A stretch of DNA of 64,000 nt from positions 62,001-126,000 of the forward strand of contig QNGE01001745.1 of the NCBI GenBank assembly GCA_008508345.1. The letters run 5' to 3'. Position 1 is the stretch's first letter, and each line of letters opens with the position of its first letter. The notes under the pieces are model-generated. The model searched no databases. It was given only the letters and a program-made list of their open reading frames with translations, and was not told the origin of the DNA. Below, piece after piece: positions 52,731 through 63,518 of this stretch. The translations under genes and the position numbers were made by a program. The DNA comes from Paragonimus westermani (Eukaryota > Platyhelminthes > Trematoda > Plagiorchiida > Troglotrematidae).

Positions 52731-53212
52731 CTTCAAATAAGTACTTAGGCGCACACAGAAGTTGGGAACAAAGAGAGTACAAATGGCAATCGTAGCTTTA
52801 GCAGAGTCAGCAATAAACCAATAGGGTAGCTACACCTTACTAGCGGAAGTGAAAAAATGGTATCCACCTGATTCGTTGCATTTCAGTGACCTAGAAGGGA
52901 CGTGGAATATCTGTCCATTCTATGGTGACGACCCTATAATGAACGACAGCACATGAATGACCATAGTAGGCTAAGATGTGAGCTGGTGTTATCAGTAGAT
53001 TAGAAGGTTGGTCATTTATTTTCTGATTCAACCATCGCCGAACTGATTGAAAGGCTTATGACTTATACTGAACTTTAAATTTACCTTGAGAATCGGTACA
53101 TGCTTGAAATATTAACATGTTCAATAATACAAATGTAATATTCATCCGTTTAAATCAGTCAGCAACACAGCTGATGTCACTTCCATGTGATCTGCACTCT
53201 TTCCATTCACAG

Positions 53213-54250
53213 ATATTTGCAATTGTGTCCATCACCTTTATTCTCCTGTCCATCATCGGGCTAAATTTGGGCACCTTACCAGAACTTCAGGTAAACAGTA
53301 TGTCAGCCAATCACTCAGATTTACCAAACGAATACATCCACATAACTGCCAATCCAAGACTGGAAGTGTTGGAATTAATCTGTACACTATGGTTCACTTT
53401 GGAGTATGCGGTACGTCTGTGGGCTTCTCCAGATAAATGTGTATTTTGCAAAAGCATCATCAATGTCATTGATGTGACGGCAATCTTGCCATTTTACTTT
53501 TCTAAACTTTTCGAGCTCTGGCTCGAGTCAACTGTGGACTCGTTGGTTGCAGCACGTAAGGTCGTACAGACATTTCGCATTCTACGCATATTGCGAGTTT
53601 TCAAACTTGCACGACATTCTCAAGGTCTACAAGCCTTAGGGTACACAATGGCAAAATCATACAAAGAATTGGGTCTCCTCATGATGTTGGTTATGCTGGT
53701 AGTTCTTCTTTTTTCCAGTCTAGCATATTTTGCTGAAAAGGATGAAAACAGAGAAATGTTCAGTAGTATACCAGCCACATTTTGGTGGGCGATTATTACA
53801 ATGACGACAGTCGGCTATGGAGATATCACACCAAAGTCGGCATTTGGAAAGTTTATTGGCTCGTTATGTTGTATTTGTGGTGTTTTGGTAATCGGCTTAC
53901 CGATCCCCATCATTGTAAACAACTTTGCCGCATTCTATCATGATCAACTCCGTCGGGAGAAGGTGCTAAAACGACGAGAAGCCGCAGAATCATCGACCTT
54001 TCGCAATCCGTCTAAAACAAACATCAGAACCTCAAAAGCGAATTCACCTACCTCAAATGTAACGGAATCTTTAGAACCGCGTTATGTGAAATTCAATTCA
54101 ACTCCCGCATTGAATTTTCGGGTCGACACGCCTACAAGTAATCCGGAAGATTCAACCTTTGTGGCTAAGACTGTACACAAAGAGGTGGACGTCCACTTAA
54201 AACAGGTCAAAGATTCAAGCGGTATTCAAGTGGCTGTTACGAAGGTTTGA
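53213..54250 (+). CDS. Shab: Shab/Kv2-type voltage-gated K+ channel, exon with S1-S6 and C-tail
   Basis: This exon encodes residues 254-598. S1 is about 254-272, S2 303-322 (acidic E317), S3 333-349 (D340), and S4 366-387 with [20 protein letters not shown]. Gln stands at the second charge position, as in Kv2 channels. S5 is 403-424, the pore helix and filter are [15 protein letters not shown] (443-457), and S6 carries the PIP hinge in [17 protein letters not shown] before the pore and [16 protein letters not shown] after S6 are typical Kv2 sequence. It would open on depolarisation and carry delayed-rectifier current (family knowledge). The C-tail is only about 108 residues, against several hundred in vertebrate Kv2. 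I see no proximal restriction and clustering motif in it, so membrane clustering may differ or a further spliced tail may exist. The acceptor is ...ttccattcacag. Confidence 0.95.
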   Translation: MFAIVSITFILLSIIGLNLGTLPELQVNSMSANHSDLPNEYIHITANPRLEVLELICTLWFTLEYAVRLWASPDKCVFCKSIINVIDVTAILPFYFSKLFELWLESTVDSLVAARKVVQTFRILRILRVFKLARHSQGLQALGYTMAKSYKELGLLMMLVMLVVLLFSSLAYFAEKDENREMFSSIPATFWWAIITMTTVGYGDITPKSAFGKFIGSLCCICGVLVIGLPIPIIVNNFAAFYHDQLRREKVLKRREAAESSTFRNPSKTNIRTSKANSPTSNVTESLEPRYVKFNSTPALNFRVDTPTSNPEDSTFVAKTVHKEVDVHLKQVKDSSGIQVAVTKV

Positions 54251-54317
54251 AAGATGTACATGATTTTTTTTTAGCTATTTCTCCAAGATTTATGCCAGAA
54301 TTTGTTTTATAGTTTGT

Positions 54318-54323
54318 ATTAAA
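54318..54323 (+). terminator. Possible polyadenylation signal of the Kv2 gene
   Basis: ATTAAA lies 68 bp after the stop codon. It is the commonest variant of AATAAA, but no independent evidence supports its use. AATAAA also occurs near 54872 and 55395. Confidence 0.3.
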
Positions 54324-57224
54324 TCTCAATGCTCACGTTTTATCACTCAATTCCACATTTTTGGTCACCTGCTTAATTGTCTCATCAACACAAGCAAAAT
54401 TGCAATCAGCTAACATATCTCGACACTAATACCTATGGCGGCAGCCAGTTCGACAGTTTATTTTACATGTGGAAATGGCCAGTTAGCAGTTTTCCAAAAC
54501 GCGGGTGAACAAAACCTTTTATTAACAAATTTGGGCGTTTGTAACTTGTTTTCTTCAAACGATTTCTTGAGAAGCAGTTTTTAAACGTCGTTTCCGATTG
54601 TTGAGGTTTTTGATGAGTGGGCCTTATTACAAGTCACACTTCGCTCTTGTTTAATACTGCCTATCATATTTCACTTATTACCATTTACGAGAGATACCTT
54701 GTGACAGAATGACGGGGTTCGTGATTGGTTCAGTCGTTGAAGCTAATTTACACTGCACACACCTGTCAGGATCGACAGTCGAATTTCACTTCGCAAACAC
54801 GTTATGATTCATTTGGAAATCCTCGCTGATCAATGTCCTTCTCAACAATCCATGGTCGAATACGAAGCAGGAATAAAGGGTCGAACGTCGAGAGTGCTGT
54901 TGACGTCCACTCAGACTGGCATGTCTATCCTACCATGCGCGCTTAGATTGACTCGTCCCACACGTGTTCCTAAGTTGAGGCAGCTTTGCATTCTGTGTTC
55001 AGCAAGATTAGGGCATGTCTACGTTTCGACCTCCTTGTATGTACTTGCAATGACGAACAGACAGCACGAGTTTGGGCAATCCCTTATGGAGGTCTGAAGG
55101 TAGACGACGATGGATAAAAAGTATGGTGAAACTGGACTGAGCGACTGTCGTCATGGTCAACACGGCCAGCGAAGAATGACAGATCCAGAAGTCCGAGTGG
55201 AATTAGTCAAATTAGAATAACCACTAACAGAGAAGCTAGGTATCCTTTGTGGAGAATGAAATTGAATATTCTGATTTGTGGTTGTGTTGTTAATGATCGT
55301 AGTAAACTTTAGACATTCTCATGCATTTGAAAGAATAACAGCATGCCGTTTTTAAATGTCAAATAACTAAATTTATTTAATCAATATTTGGGGAATAAAG
55401 TGCTTAACAAAAACATACAACGATAAAGGTTCGCAGTCCGTATAAAGAAATGACGTCCCATAGTAAAGTGTGGTCACGCATATTTAACGTGATGTGTTTG
55501 ATCAGCGGCCAGCCCAGACGGAATGAGAGAGAAGGCAGAAGGTTCATTCCGTAAACAGTAAAGTGCACAGAGACGGAGTGATGTTCATCACGGTTTGCTC
55601 CGTTGTTTAGGGTGTGGCGTACTAATAAGCAGCACTTTGGCTCAATACGCTACAATGAATCTACGTATTAACTATGACTGTTTATAACTAAGTCAGACGC
55701 CAAAAGTGGACGCGTTACTGAGTGGTTGGCGCTACCAAACGATTCAGTCCCAGTTGGATTCACCAACAGTGTTGGACTTTGCTTCGGATTTTTGCTATCA
55801 GACACTGCTTCGAAAACACGCAACTGCGTTCATAGTTCACAATACCCTTTGAACTGTCCAATCATGATGACTTTATTGGGACAATAATGTAGTTAGTTTA
55901 GAAGCAAGCTTTCTTAAGCAAAACGTTTGGGTTGCCGAACATATGCGGTCAAATCCAATGAAGATGTGGGGCTTAGTTCAAAGTGCTAGTTCGTTCGACC
56001 GACGAACGATCAGCGATTTTTGCGCGAGATCAACCAAGAATTTCCCACACGTTATGATAACACCTAAATTGCATGTGAATTTGATGTGAGATTCTTTGCA
56101 TCCTTCCCGACGGAGGGCTGCCAGAAGGTATGATTGGATTGCACGATGCTGCACCGTAAGTGGTTCGGCGTCGTGTAGTGTCGACTTACGGCAAATAAAT
56201 CGAGGTCTCCTTTGAGCCCCAGTGAACGGGTAGTGGGAGTTGGGTGTCCAGGTGGCTAGGCATGTGCAGTCAAAATATTAGTTCGGAAACGTCCACTGAG
56301 TCTCCTGGGTGAAGATTTATAGCTTTCAGACACGAATTTAATCCAGCTACCACTCTCTCACACGTGGTACATCAACGACCTCTCGAAGGTGAGAGTTTCT
56401 AGTCGTCCACTTGGGTACACGAGCACTGAAGACAATTCATGCTTAGACGTTGCTGAATTTGGATTGCTTGGGGGGTTCATAATGCGACCGAACGTGAACT
56501 GCACCCTGACTGTATCTTAGAGACTCTCTGTGCCAGGTTAACTAAAATTTCGGATTTTATCGTAAGAACTTTTCGGTAAGTGAACATGTTCGCACCAGTC
56601 CTTATTGTTTACGCATTTGAATATCCTTCATTGGTAGCTCACACCTTGTTTCTCACTGTTCTCCATACTTCTCGTCTCACTATGGATCCAACGCAACTAG
56701 AGTGGTTTAGTTGTTGAATGCAAACACGCCATTAAAAATGCCGCAATATCCGTGTCAAAACGGAAGTATTTAGCATGAAAGCATGTTGATGTGTGTGTTT
56801 GCCTCGCAGATTGACCATCCGTTAAACCAAAAGAAATAAGGTGATTCTGTCTGGTAACAAATGCCGATAAAAATTTACAGCATTTTGATTGGTCCACATA
56901 GGTCTCGGGCAAAGGAGAAATTGCCCGTCGATACCTAAGTTTAACATAGCCAACGCGGACACCATCGTCTCAGTGGAGTACAAACAAAATATGCAGCACG
57001 ATGCAGTATCAGAGGACGGTACATGATCGATTGAGGAACACTTAATTATGGTGTACAGTTCGAGGTAGTTGAATCAGGCGGTACTGCCGTGTTGTGAACA
57101 CTCGTCTTCTGATAACACACGGACCCCATTCACTGTCAATTAATACCCTTGGGCAAACACTGTGATCGCCAGAAATTAGAAGGTACTCTCTTGATTCATA
57201 ACAATATCCGTGGGTTGTATTTAG
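54324..57224. other. Non-coding stretch downstream of Kv2
   Basis: This is the probable 3' untranslated region followed by intergenic DNA. The plus frame 54804-55097 (97 codons) has no recognisable motif. I see no other feature. Confidence 0.4.
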
Positions 57225-57490
57225 ATGAGACCCAACTGTGAAAAGTCAGGGCTTCGGCTAGATTCGAACCAGCATGAATTGTTTGAGAAATCCGGCCAGG
57301 GCAGTCGATCCCCTGAATCATTTGGTGGATTCCATATGAGACAGTCGGACGGGTGGGTAACAGAGTCCAAATGTGGAATTTCCGAGCTCCTGGTGTGGCT
57401 TCGTAGCTCAGTTGGTAGAGCGCTTACTTTTTCCAGTGAGATCAAAATTAGCCATCGGCCAACGATACTGGGCAAAATGTTTGATCGCTG
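57225..57490. repeat. tRNA-derived repeat (SINE-like) with boxes on both strands
   Basis: The plus strand at 57399-57475 reads like the 5' half of a tRNA. It has the D-arm and A-box TAGCTCAGTTGGTAGAGCGC, then a 5-bp anticodon-stem pairing (CTTAC/GTGAG) around a T-rich 8-nt loop. No T-arm follows, so it is not a working tRNA gene. On the minus strand at 57250-57266 there is a near-perfect B-box, TGGTTCGAATCTAG. Both strands are open for 84-90 codons, typical of GC-richer repeats. It is probably a tRNA-derived SINE or composite repeat. Confidence 0.55.
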
Positions 57491-60428
57491 GATTTAAGTA
57501 ATCATGATAACCGCAACCCTAGTTTGCAATATATCACATTTGGACCAGAGATTGATCCAGATTTTTCTCCGTTCACTGACGGTCACTCAGCAGGGTATCA
57601 CAGAAGAGGAAGAGATCACAAAGCACTATGACAAACAGGAGTGACCAAGCGTTGAGTGCATTTCTGCAGCACTAAAATATTGGAAGTTAGAGGATTTCAA
57701 AGAACACAACTGCAACGCCAGCTCATATCGTACGAGGTGGGAATGTTTGAAGTGTGCTTAGAGGCGAACCGTGGGAATGCATTTTAACCAGCTGAAGAGA
57801 GACATGATTTAGAAATGTCGATGGAGAAGGCTAGAAAATGTAAGCTCGACAAGCCCAATTACATACATATAAGGTGTTACAGGAGAAATCAGTATGCTGG
57901 GTGTTGTCGCTCAAACAGAGTAGATACATCATGGAAGAGGTGGAGTGGTTCACGGCTGATACCAAACGACGTAGACACAGTAGTTTTATTGGGTCGAAAA
58001 TCAGAATGAACGCCCGGAATTTTGTGATCTCTAAGTGAGGCTCAATGCTGAAGTGTGGACTAAAAGTCATTCGTTTTTTTACGGTGTGTTGGGTTTCGGT
58101 ACGATTTGTCTGTTTGTGTAAGCCAGGCCATCCCGGCCAACGTCGATTTTGATCCCTGTTTCCTGAAGTCTCAGTTGTATAGGTCATTATTCAAGAAATT
58201 AGTGATGAAAATGTCGCTCGGTTAATTGGGAATAGGTTTTCGACAAAATGAAGGGTATGCTGACATTGTACGTTACTACTGACTTTGACGAGTCGGTCGA
58301 TCGCATCAGCTAATTCGCGTTTGTCGCCAAAACAACTGATAGTCCAGGTGTCTGCATAGACACAAAGCCGTTAAAGATCCATTAAGTCACCTTTAGTCTC
58401 GCGTTACGGGAAACTCACCTGGGTAGTCATGCACTGTGCGCTCATTTACAGACTGCAGCGAGAGCACATTCTTGTGTGTATCGTACGAATCGAATGCTGG
58501 TTCGTTTAGTTCACTTGTCGTCCGTGAGAGAACGGTGAACAGCCGTTACCCGGATATTTGTCGAAAATGTTTGTGTCATGTCTGGTGAATTCTCTGTCTA
58601 CGTTGAATTGGGCAGAAGATGTTGTTTAATCGACTGAGTTGTGTTATATTCCAACGTTTACTCCAAGCGAAGCATTAAATAGCAGTATGTGACGGAGCCG
58701 GGAATAACCACGAAGTGAAAGAAAACAGGCCGACAAAAACCACACAATTCAAGATTCTCGTTATTATTCACACGCGTTCAGGGTGACTGACACTCGTTTA
58801 TACTCAGAGAAAAATTGCCCGAGCTTAGAGGGTGACCTACAACTTCCATATAGTTGACAGAGTCATAAACAAACGTTTAAAAAAGTAGCGGAGAGAAAGG
58901 TACAAATTATCCGTAGGAGAGCTCTTGATTCAAAAACCAATTGATGTTGGAATGGAGGGAGTGGTCTTTCAATAACATGGCTCCCACAGCATTTGTGCAC
59001 TTTACACGGAAGAAGTCGTTGTAGGAGACCAGCCCGTTTGTGAAAATGAACTGTGGTTGTAGGTGGAAACAAATACCAACCAATCACAAAAATTGATCTG
59101 AGAAGAGTAACAGTTGACTTTACACCATTCCCATAGGCGCGGTGTGCACTTTGATTAAGTATACATGGATGTGGGACCGTTTTGGATCATGGATGTAGGC
59201 TTTCATTAACTGATCGCTCGAACCAGAATTTGGACCAATCCTTGTTTTTGAAAGTCAACCACAAATGATTCCTAGTCAACAACTCGATCTTGAAGACTAA
59301 TGAAAAACATTCAGAAGGTAATGTTTGATATGCTAGTATGTGAAAATTACTGATCTCTATCGAGGTTTTGATTACTATGAAGTTGCGTAACAAGCACGAC
59401 CGAATACAGCTTCACAATACGATAACTGTCCAGTCTTGCTCACGTGAGACACACCAATGGAGTGACGCCGTGATCTGAGTTAACGTGTACTGTAAACTCT
59501 AATGTTGAACTCGAGCCGAATTCGGTTGCTCGTTTTGGTTGGACACGTGTTTTGGATTCAAATGGCATTGACGTTAACTAAATCGCCACAGGCACATTTC
59601 GCTTTACAGTTGTTCTAGTGACTCTCCCACTGCTGGATCGCTGCGAGACCTCACTTCAGAAAGAAATTTGTGACGGTTTATTGAAGCCCAATAATGGTTT
59701 CGTAAGAAGAGGTCAAACACGACATCTTTCAGTGTAGGGTAATATTTTTCTACTTATGGCATAATGACTGAAGAAGGTGTTCCAAGAACTATGACGTTGT
59801 CAAAAGAGATAGCATGTCTTCTTGCTCGGACAAGCAGTGTGGTTCATTTCGGGTGTGGGTTGTTTTCAGAATGATGTAGTCTTCACCATAAGTTACCAGA
59901 GAGAATTACAGGTGTGTGACACTCACATACCAATCTGCGTACAGTAAGCGTTTACAATTTGGTGATCGATCGATATCTGAAAAGATAAAAAAACGGTAGC
60001 ATAAAACAGGTGGTTAAACTAGTGTGTCGGAGGCAGACCATCAATAATGTAGAATGGACATTTAAAGCTTCCGGCTTTTGGGTCATACATGTGCAGTTTT
60101 CCCTTTCCGCTCCCCTGAGCCACATTCACGAACGGTTGTGTTTTCAGCTGCGTCGAATTTGAAAGGGGTTGGTTGTATTGTAACATTTTCAGACGCATCG
60201 TCTAATGAGACAACTATTTGAACACGGAGGAGGGAGCGGATTCCCCTTCACAGATGTCCGTGAACCAGGTGTGGTTTAATCCGAACAACCAACACCACGC
60301 TGGCCGCGTCACACTCGTTGTGGATTGACTGTTCAAAAAACCGTCTAGTTTTAAAGGGCAACCATCTACAAGTGACATTATCAAATTTCTAATGTAACGT
60401 TCAGAATAGAAGTTCGGTAATAGGCAGC
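57491..60428. other. Intergenic stretch, nothing firm recognised
   Basis: Several open frames (57831-58187 minus, 58863-59087 minus, 60214-60435 minus) show no family motif. Earlier exons of the downstream actin-related gene may lie here but I could not recognise them. Confidence 0.35.
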
Positions 60429-60665
60429 TGTGCAAGATCTGACACTATTTTCCGAATTTGCTCTAACGCAAGTTCTCACAACCGTGTATAGGGGTAAATT
60501 CATAAACACCTGCATGCCTGCGATACCACCCTTATTCAGTATATTCAAACATGAACTGCAATCAACATTTACCATTCCCACTCCATATGGGTTAACCCAC
60601 TTCAAATTTTATCCCAACATGCCATTTTTGTGTACCGTCAGCAAGTTCCAGTTGGATCACACACG
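60429..60665 (+). CDS. Candidate internal exon, gene unidentified
   Basis: I do not recognise this peptide. A single plus frame is open for 79 codons and includes KFINTCMPAIPPLFSIFKHE and PTPYGLTHFKFYPNMPFLC. It is cut by a strong donor, ACACG|GTAAGT, at 60666 in phase 2. The next candidate exon (60897) begins in the matching phase, and joining them makes an Arg codon (CG|A). The acceptor is uncertain; ...ggtaataggCAG at about 60427 is one option. The peptide does not show the GGT segment expected just before the Arp10-like part, so the two exons may not belong together. Confidence 0.3.
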
Positions 60666-60896
60666 GTAAGTGATATCGTATATCAAGTAACTGAGCAATG
60701 GTACTCAGGCAGTGTCGACAACACTAGACACGTCATTCTGAGCTGAATGGACCGAAACTTTAAAACGCAGTGACCATAACCGTAATGCAACGTCCGTAAC
60801 ATATTCACACACGGTTCGCATCACAAGGTGATCTTACAAAAATTTTAAAATACATCCACGGAATGCAAAAATCCAGGTATAATAAATCGCTCTTAG

Positions 60897-61116
60897 ATAC
60901 ATAGTTGATGATAAGAAGTTGTTCGAAATGAGTAACTATCGAGATAAATCGTTCTTGAGATCATCTGTTCCCAGATCCAACGAGCCAGTGGCTGAAAATC
61001 TTAGCTCTTGGATCGGTTCAACTTTTCTTGGGGTGTCACGCGGGCTTCAGTCTTTTTCAAAAGTAGCCATGGAAAAGTTTACGGAACAGCTCGTCTTAAG
61101 CGGGGTGCAAGTGTAG
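60897..61116 (+). CDS. Arp10/Arp11-like actin-related protein, C-terminal exon (tentative)
   Basis: After an acceptor (aaatcgctcttag, ending 60896) the frame reads YIVDDKKLFEM, then KSFLRSSVPRSNEPVAENLSSWIGSTFLGVSRG and FSKVAMEKFTEQL before a TAG at 61114-61116. Actin-fold proteins end with a W-I/L-G-G loop and an Ser/Thr-Lys-x-x-(Y/F) helix. In Arp10/Arp11, a subunit of the pointed-end complex of dynactin in microtubule transport, the order is RY-V..K, then K-F/S-F, a proline, a WLGGA.FGA segment and SVSKEYY. This exon follows that order, with WIGSTFLGV replacing the usual WLGGAIFGA. The usual IPDW tail is missing, so it may be shortened or continue in another exon. Upstream exons were not identified. 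This is family resemblance by eye only. Confidence 0.42.
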
Positions 61117-61733
61117 GAGCAATTTGGTATGTGGAGGGGTTCTACCGTACATTTTCGTTAGGCAACTAATTGTTTACCACCGTCTTGAATTGCATGGTAG
61201 GAGAGGCATTACCTACATTCAAACGAGCCGTCACCTTATGGCAGGAAGTATGTTGACCTACGTTGTTGACTGAAGTCATATGTTGGACAACTTTTATGAG
61301 ATCCCTTAATTTAGCTGGCTCTTTCGGAGTAGAAAATTTCTCCGTCAGTTTATCAAACGAACGGTAAATATAAAGAATTTAGTACCACGAAGTAAACGTT
61401 AGTTCAGCTGGTGAAGATCAAGTACTTTCGAGAATTTACTATCGAAGTGATAAGTGTACCAGATTAGTGCTTACAAACAGAGTAAGTAAAAAGTCATGAA
61501 ATAGCTTAGCAAATGTACAGTTATTTTTCAGTCTGTTAGACGCGGTCTAACTGAGATCAGTGAACTAGAAAAATTTGAATAAAGAAGACAGTAGGCTGAT
61601 ATTGCACGATTTATGACCGGACAAATTTCGCTGCATCTTTACGAGTGCATACTACAGACCATTTATATATCAGTATGAGAAAGAGAACAAGATACCAGAG
61701 AAAGCCAATTGTCAGATTGCACAATCACTGTCA
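61117..61733. other. 3' flank of the actin-related exon, then PLE 3' end
   Basis: No coding frame is recognisable. AATAAA at 61578-61583 (plus) could end the plus-strand transcript. The minus-strand 3' untranslated part of the PLE should begin at 61733 and run to lower coordinates, but I cannot define its boundary or a target-site duplication. Confidence 0.4.
61578..61583 (+). terminator. Possible polyadenylation signal
   Basis: A canonical AATAAA lies about 460 bp after the stop of the Arp10-like exon and before the oppositely oriented PLE. Confidence 0.35.
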
Positions 61734-63518
61734 CTACCAAGGTAGCGACAACCCTACAAACAGTTGTTCCTGAACACACAACACGGGTTTGAACTTTCGG
61801 ATTGCAATCGCTTCGGCATAACGCAGTGTTCGCCTGTGTGACGTTGAGTAGATAACGCGAAATGCCGTTGTGGGGTCACATTGGTGTTGCGTCATTAGGA
61901 TATGACGCGCAATGGACGATGCAGGCTCCTTGTTTCTATGCGCGGCTGTGACATCATGTGTTCGCGTAATCTGTTCCCTGACCCACTTCGGGATGTGCTC
62001 CGTGACCCTGGTTCGCAACTGGCGCTCAGTCCTGCCTATGTAGGATGCTCCGCATCTACATCGATATTCATAGATAAGATTGGATTTGGCTGACTCAGGT
62101 ACCGGTTGTTTCACACAGGGTGTCGGAATCCGGAATGTTCTGAACAGAATCACTGGAACCACTGCATTGTATGTTCTCGCGATAGAACTAACCAGACGAC
62201 GGTGAATAAGTTGGCATACATCATCACCCTTGAAGGGAAGACGAAGAAATACCGGCTTTTTGGACACTGTGTCGGGTCGAATTCCTATGTCGATGGGCTG
62301 TTTAAATCTTGCAATAAACGGTTTAGGATAGCCGTTTAGTTGTAGGGTGGTCTCTAACAGGGCCATCTCTTCTTGAACAGTATCTTCAGTGCAGATACGT
62401 CTGGCCCGATCAAACAAAGTGCGCACCAAACTCTGTTTGTAGGATCGGGGAACAAAGCTTTCAAAATGCAGGTACTGACCTGTCCAAGTGCTCTTGCGGT
62501 GGACGCTTCGTTGAATCGAGCCATCTGCATTTCTCCTGATGCATATATCCAGAAATGGTAGGCTGTTTTGATTCTCGCCTTCCATACTGAAATGTATGTT
62601 TGGGTGCAGGGAATTCATCTGATCAATTAAGCTCTGTGCTTGCAGTTGATTGTGTGCGATGAGAAGAATATCATCGACGTATCGCTTGTATAGCTGCACG
62701 GAAGATAACCGTTCTGTAACTTGTTGCTCAAGTTTTGCTACAAAAATGTCTGCCAGAATAGGGCCAAGCGGGCTACCCATAGCTACCCCATCAATCTGTC
62801 TGTAGGCCGAGTCTTGGAAAACAAAGCTGACGTTTTTGGTACAGAGCAGCAGTAGTTGTTCCAATTCGCTTTCGGGTATTCCAACTTCTAGATGATGCAA
62901 CCTCATATAGGAAAGCAGGAATTCGATACATTCGTCTAGGGGAACGTTCGTAAACAACGACTCCACATCAAATGAGCATAAATATTTGTCCCGAATATTC
63001 ATTGTCTCAAGTAAGCCAGCAAGTTCAAAACTATCTTTCAGACAGAACTGAGTAATTCGGTCTCGAATGGGTTTCAAAAGTTTCGCAAGCCATTTAGCTA
63101 CTTTGTGTTGTGGCGAGTTAGACATAGACAGAATCGGCCTGAGAGGGACGCCAGTCTTGTGAAGTTTCGGGAGTCCATATAGCTGTGGGACCTGGGTTCC
63201 AATTGACTTTAGAGATTTAAAGGTTCCTTCATTGATGAAGTTACCTTCCAGTAATACTTGCAGTTTTCTATTGATACTCTGTTCGACGTCTACTGGGTTG
63301 TCTGGTCTTTCTTCCTTTTTGAATCTCAAGGAATCATTCAGAATAGGTTGCATCTTATTGATGTAGTCAACCTTGTCCATCAAAACTGTTCCCGATCCTT
63401 TATCTGGTTGCAGCATGATCAATTTGTGGTTACATCTGAGCGATCTGAGGGCGCTGATATGTTGGTTTGTGAGAAGACACTTTTGCCGACTAGACATAGT
63501 TCGAAATTGGTGTTCCAA
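61734..63518 (-). CDS. Penelope-like element reverse transcriptase / GIY-YIG endonuclease
   Basis: The 594-codon frame encodes the retrotransposon protein that nicks DNA and reverse-transcribes its own RNA in the nucleus. Motifs in order: QPDKG (37-41, the PLE DKG motif), YGLPKLHK (114-121), LRPILS (126-131), SFDVESLFTNVP with catalytic D184, GVAMGSPLGPILADIF (244-259), YVDDIL with D282/D283, LPFLDI (320-325), and a thumb with LPFKGDD. Then come the CRCG pair and the GIY-YIG core YIGRTERQLRTRVTEHIPKW (493-512), and AEAIAIRKFKPVLC near the end. The first codon of the open frame is TTG (63518), so this is not the true start. The protein continues upstream past a TGA (see the whole-element entry). 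No frameshift or stop occurs in the catalytic part, so the copy is young. Confidence 0.93.
   Translation of the reverse strand: MEHQFRTMSSRQKCLLTNQHISALRSLRCNHKLIMLQPDKGSGTVLMDKVDYINKMQPILNDSLRFKKEERPDNPVDVEQSINRKLQVLLEGNFINEGTFKSLKSIGTQVPQLYGLPKLHKTGVPLRPILSMSNSPQHKVAKWLAKLLKPIRDRITQFCLKDSFELAGLLETMNIRDKYLCSFDVESLFTNVPLDECIEFLLSYMRLHHLEVGIPESELEQLLLLCTKNVSFVFQDSAYRQIDGVAMGSPLGPILADIFVAKLEQQVTERLSSVQLYKRYVDDILLIAHNQLQAQSLIDQMNSLHPNIHFSMEGENQNSLPFLDICIRRNADGSIQRSVHRKSTWTGQYLHFESFVPRSYKQSLVRTLFDRARRICTEDTVQEEMALLETTLQLNGYPKPFIARFKQPIDIGIRPDTVSKKPVFLRLPFKGDDVCQLIHRRLVSSIARTYNAVVPVILFRTFRIPTPCVKQPVPESAKSNLIYEYRCRCGASYIGRTERQLRTRVTEHIPKWVREQITRTHDVTAAHRNKEPASSIARHILMTQHQCDPTTAFRVIYSTSHRRTLRYAEAIAIRKFKPVLCVQEQLFVGLSLPW
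62298..62513 (-). repeat. PLE segment with an inverted duplicate (arm 1)
   Basis: This is the RT-to-thumb segment of the PLE (VHRKSTWTGQYLHFE to PFIARFKQP). Its reverse complement recurs at 63757-63973 with about six differences in 215 bp, five of them clustered at the 63757 end. Confidence 0.92.

Larger units (their letters stand above)
36190..53212 (+). other. 17,023-bp intron of the Kv2 gene
   Basis: The intron runs from GTAGGT (36190) to ...ctctttccattcacAG (53212), phase 0, and separates the T1 domain from S1. The flanking residues join as AAR|IFAIVSI, matching the family's AAK-I-L/F-AI-SI. Inside are an inverted repeat (38.5-39.0 kb), a TG microsatellite (40.52 kb), a tRNA-like repeat (46.3 kb), a pair of short direct repeats (51.9 and 52.5 kb) and a CpG-dense patch (52.56-52.73 kb). 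The rest holds no recognisable feature. Coding-like short frames at 51595-51798 and 52182-52400 are unassigned. Confidence 0.88.

Noticed and set aside
53117..53212. Treating the whole 53117-54250 open frame as one coding exon with its own start
   Set aside because: Homology begins exactly at the splice acceptor (53213), and the T1 exon joins there in phase 0. The 32 upstream codons are best read as intron.
57399..57475. A functional tRNA gene
   Set aside because: The D-arm is excellent and an anticodon-like stem exists, but the loop is 8 nt and no T-arm or B-box follows on the same strand.
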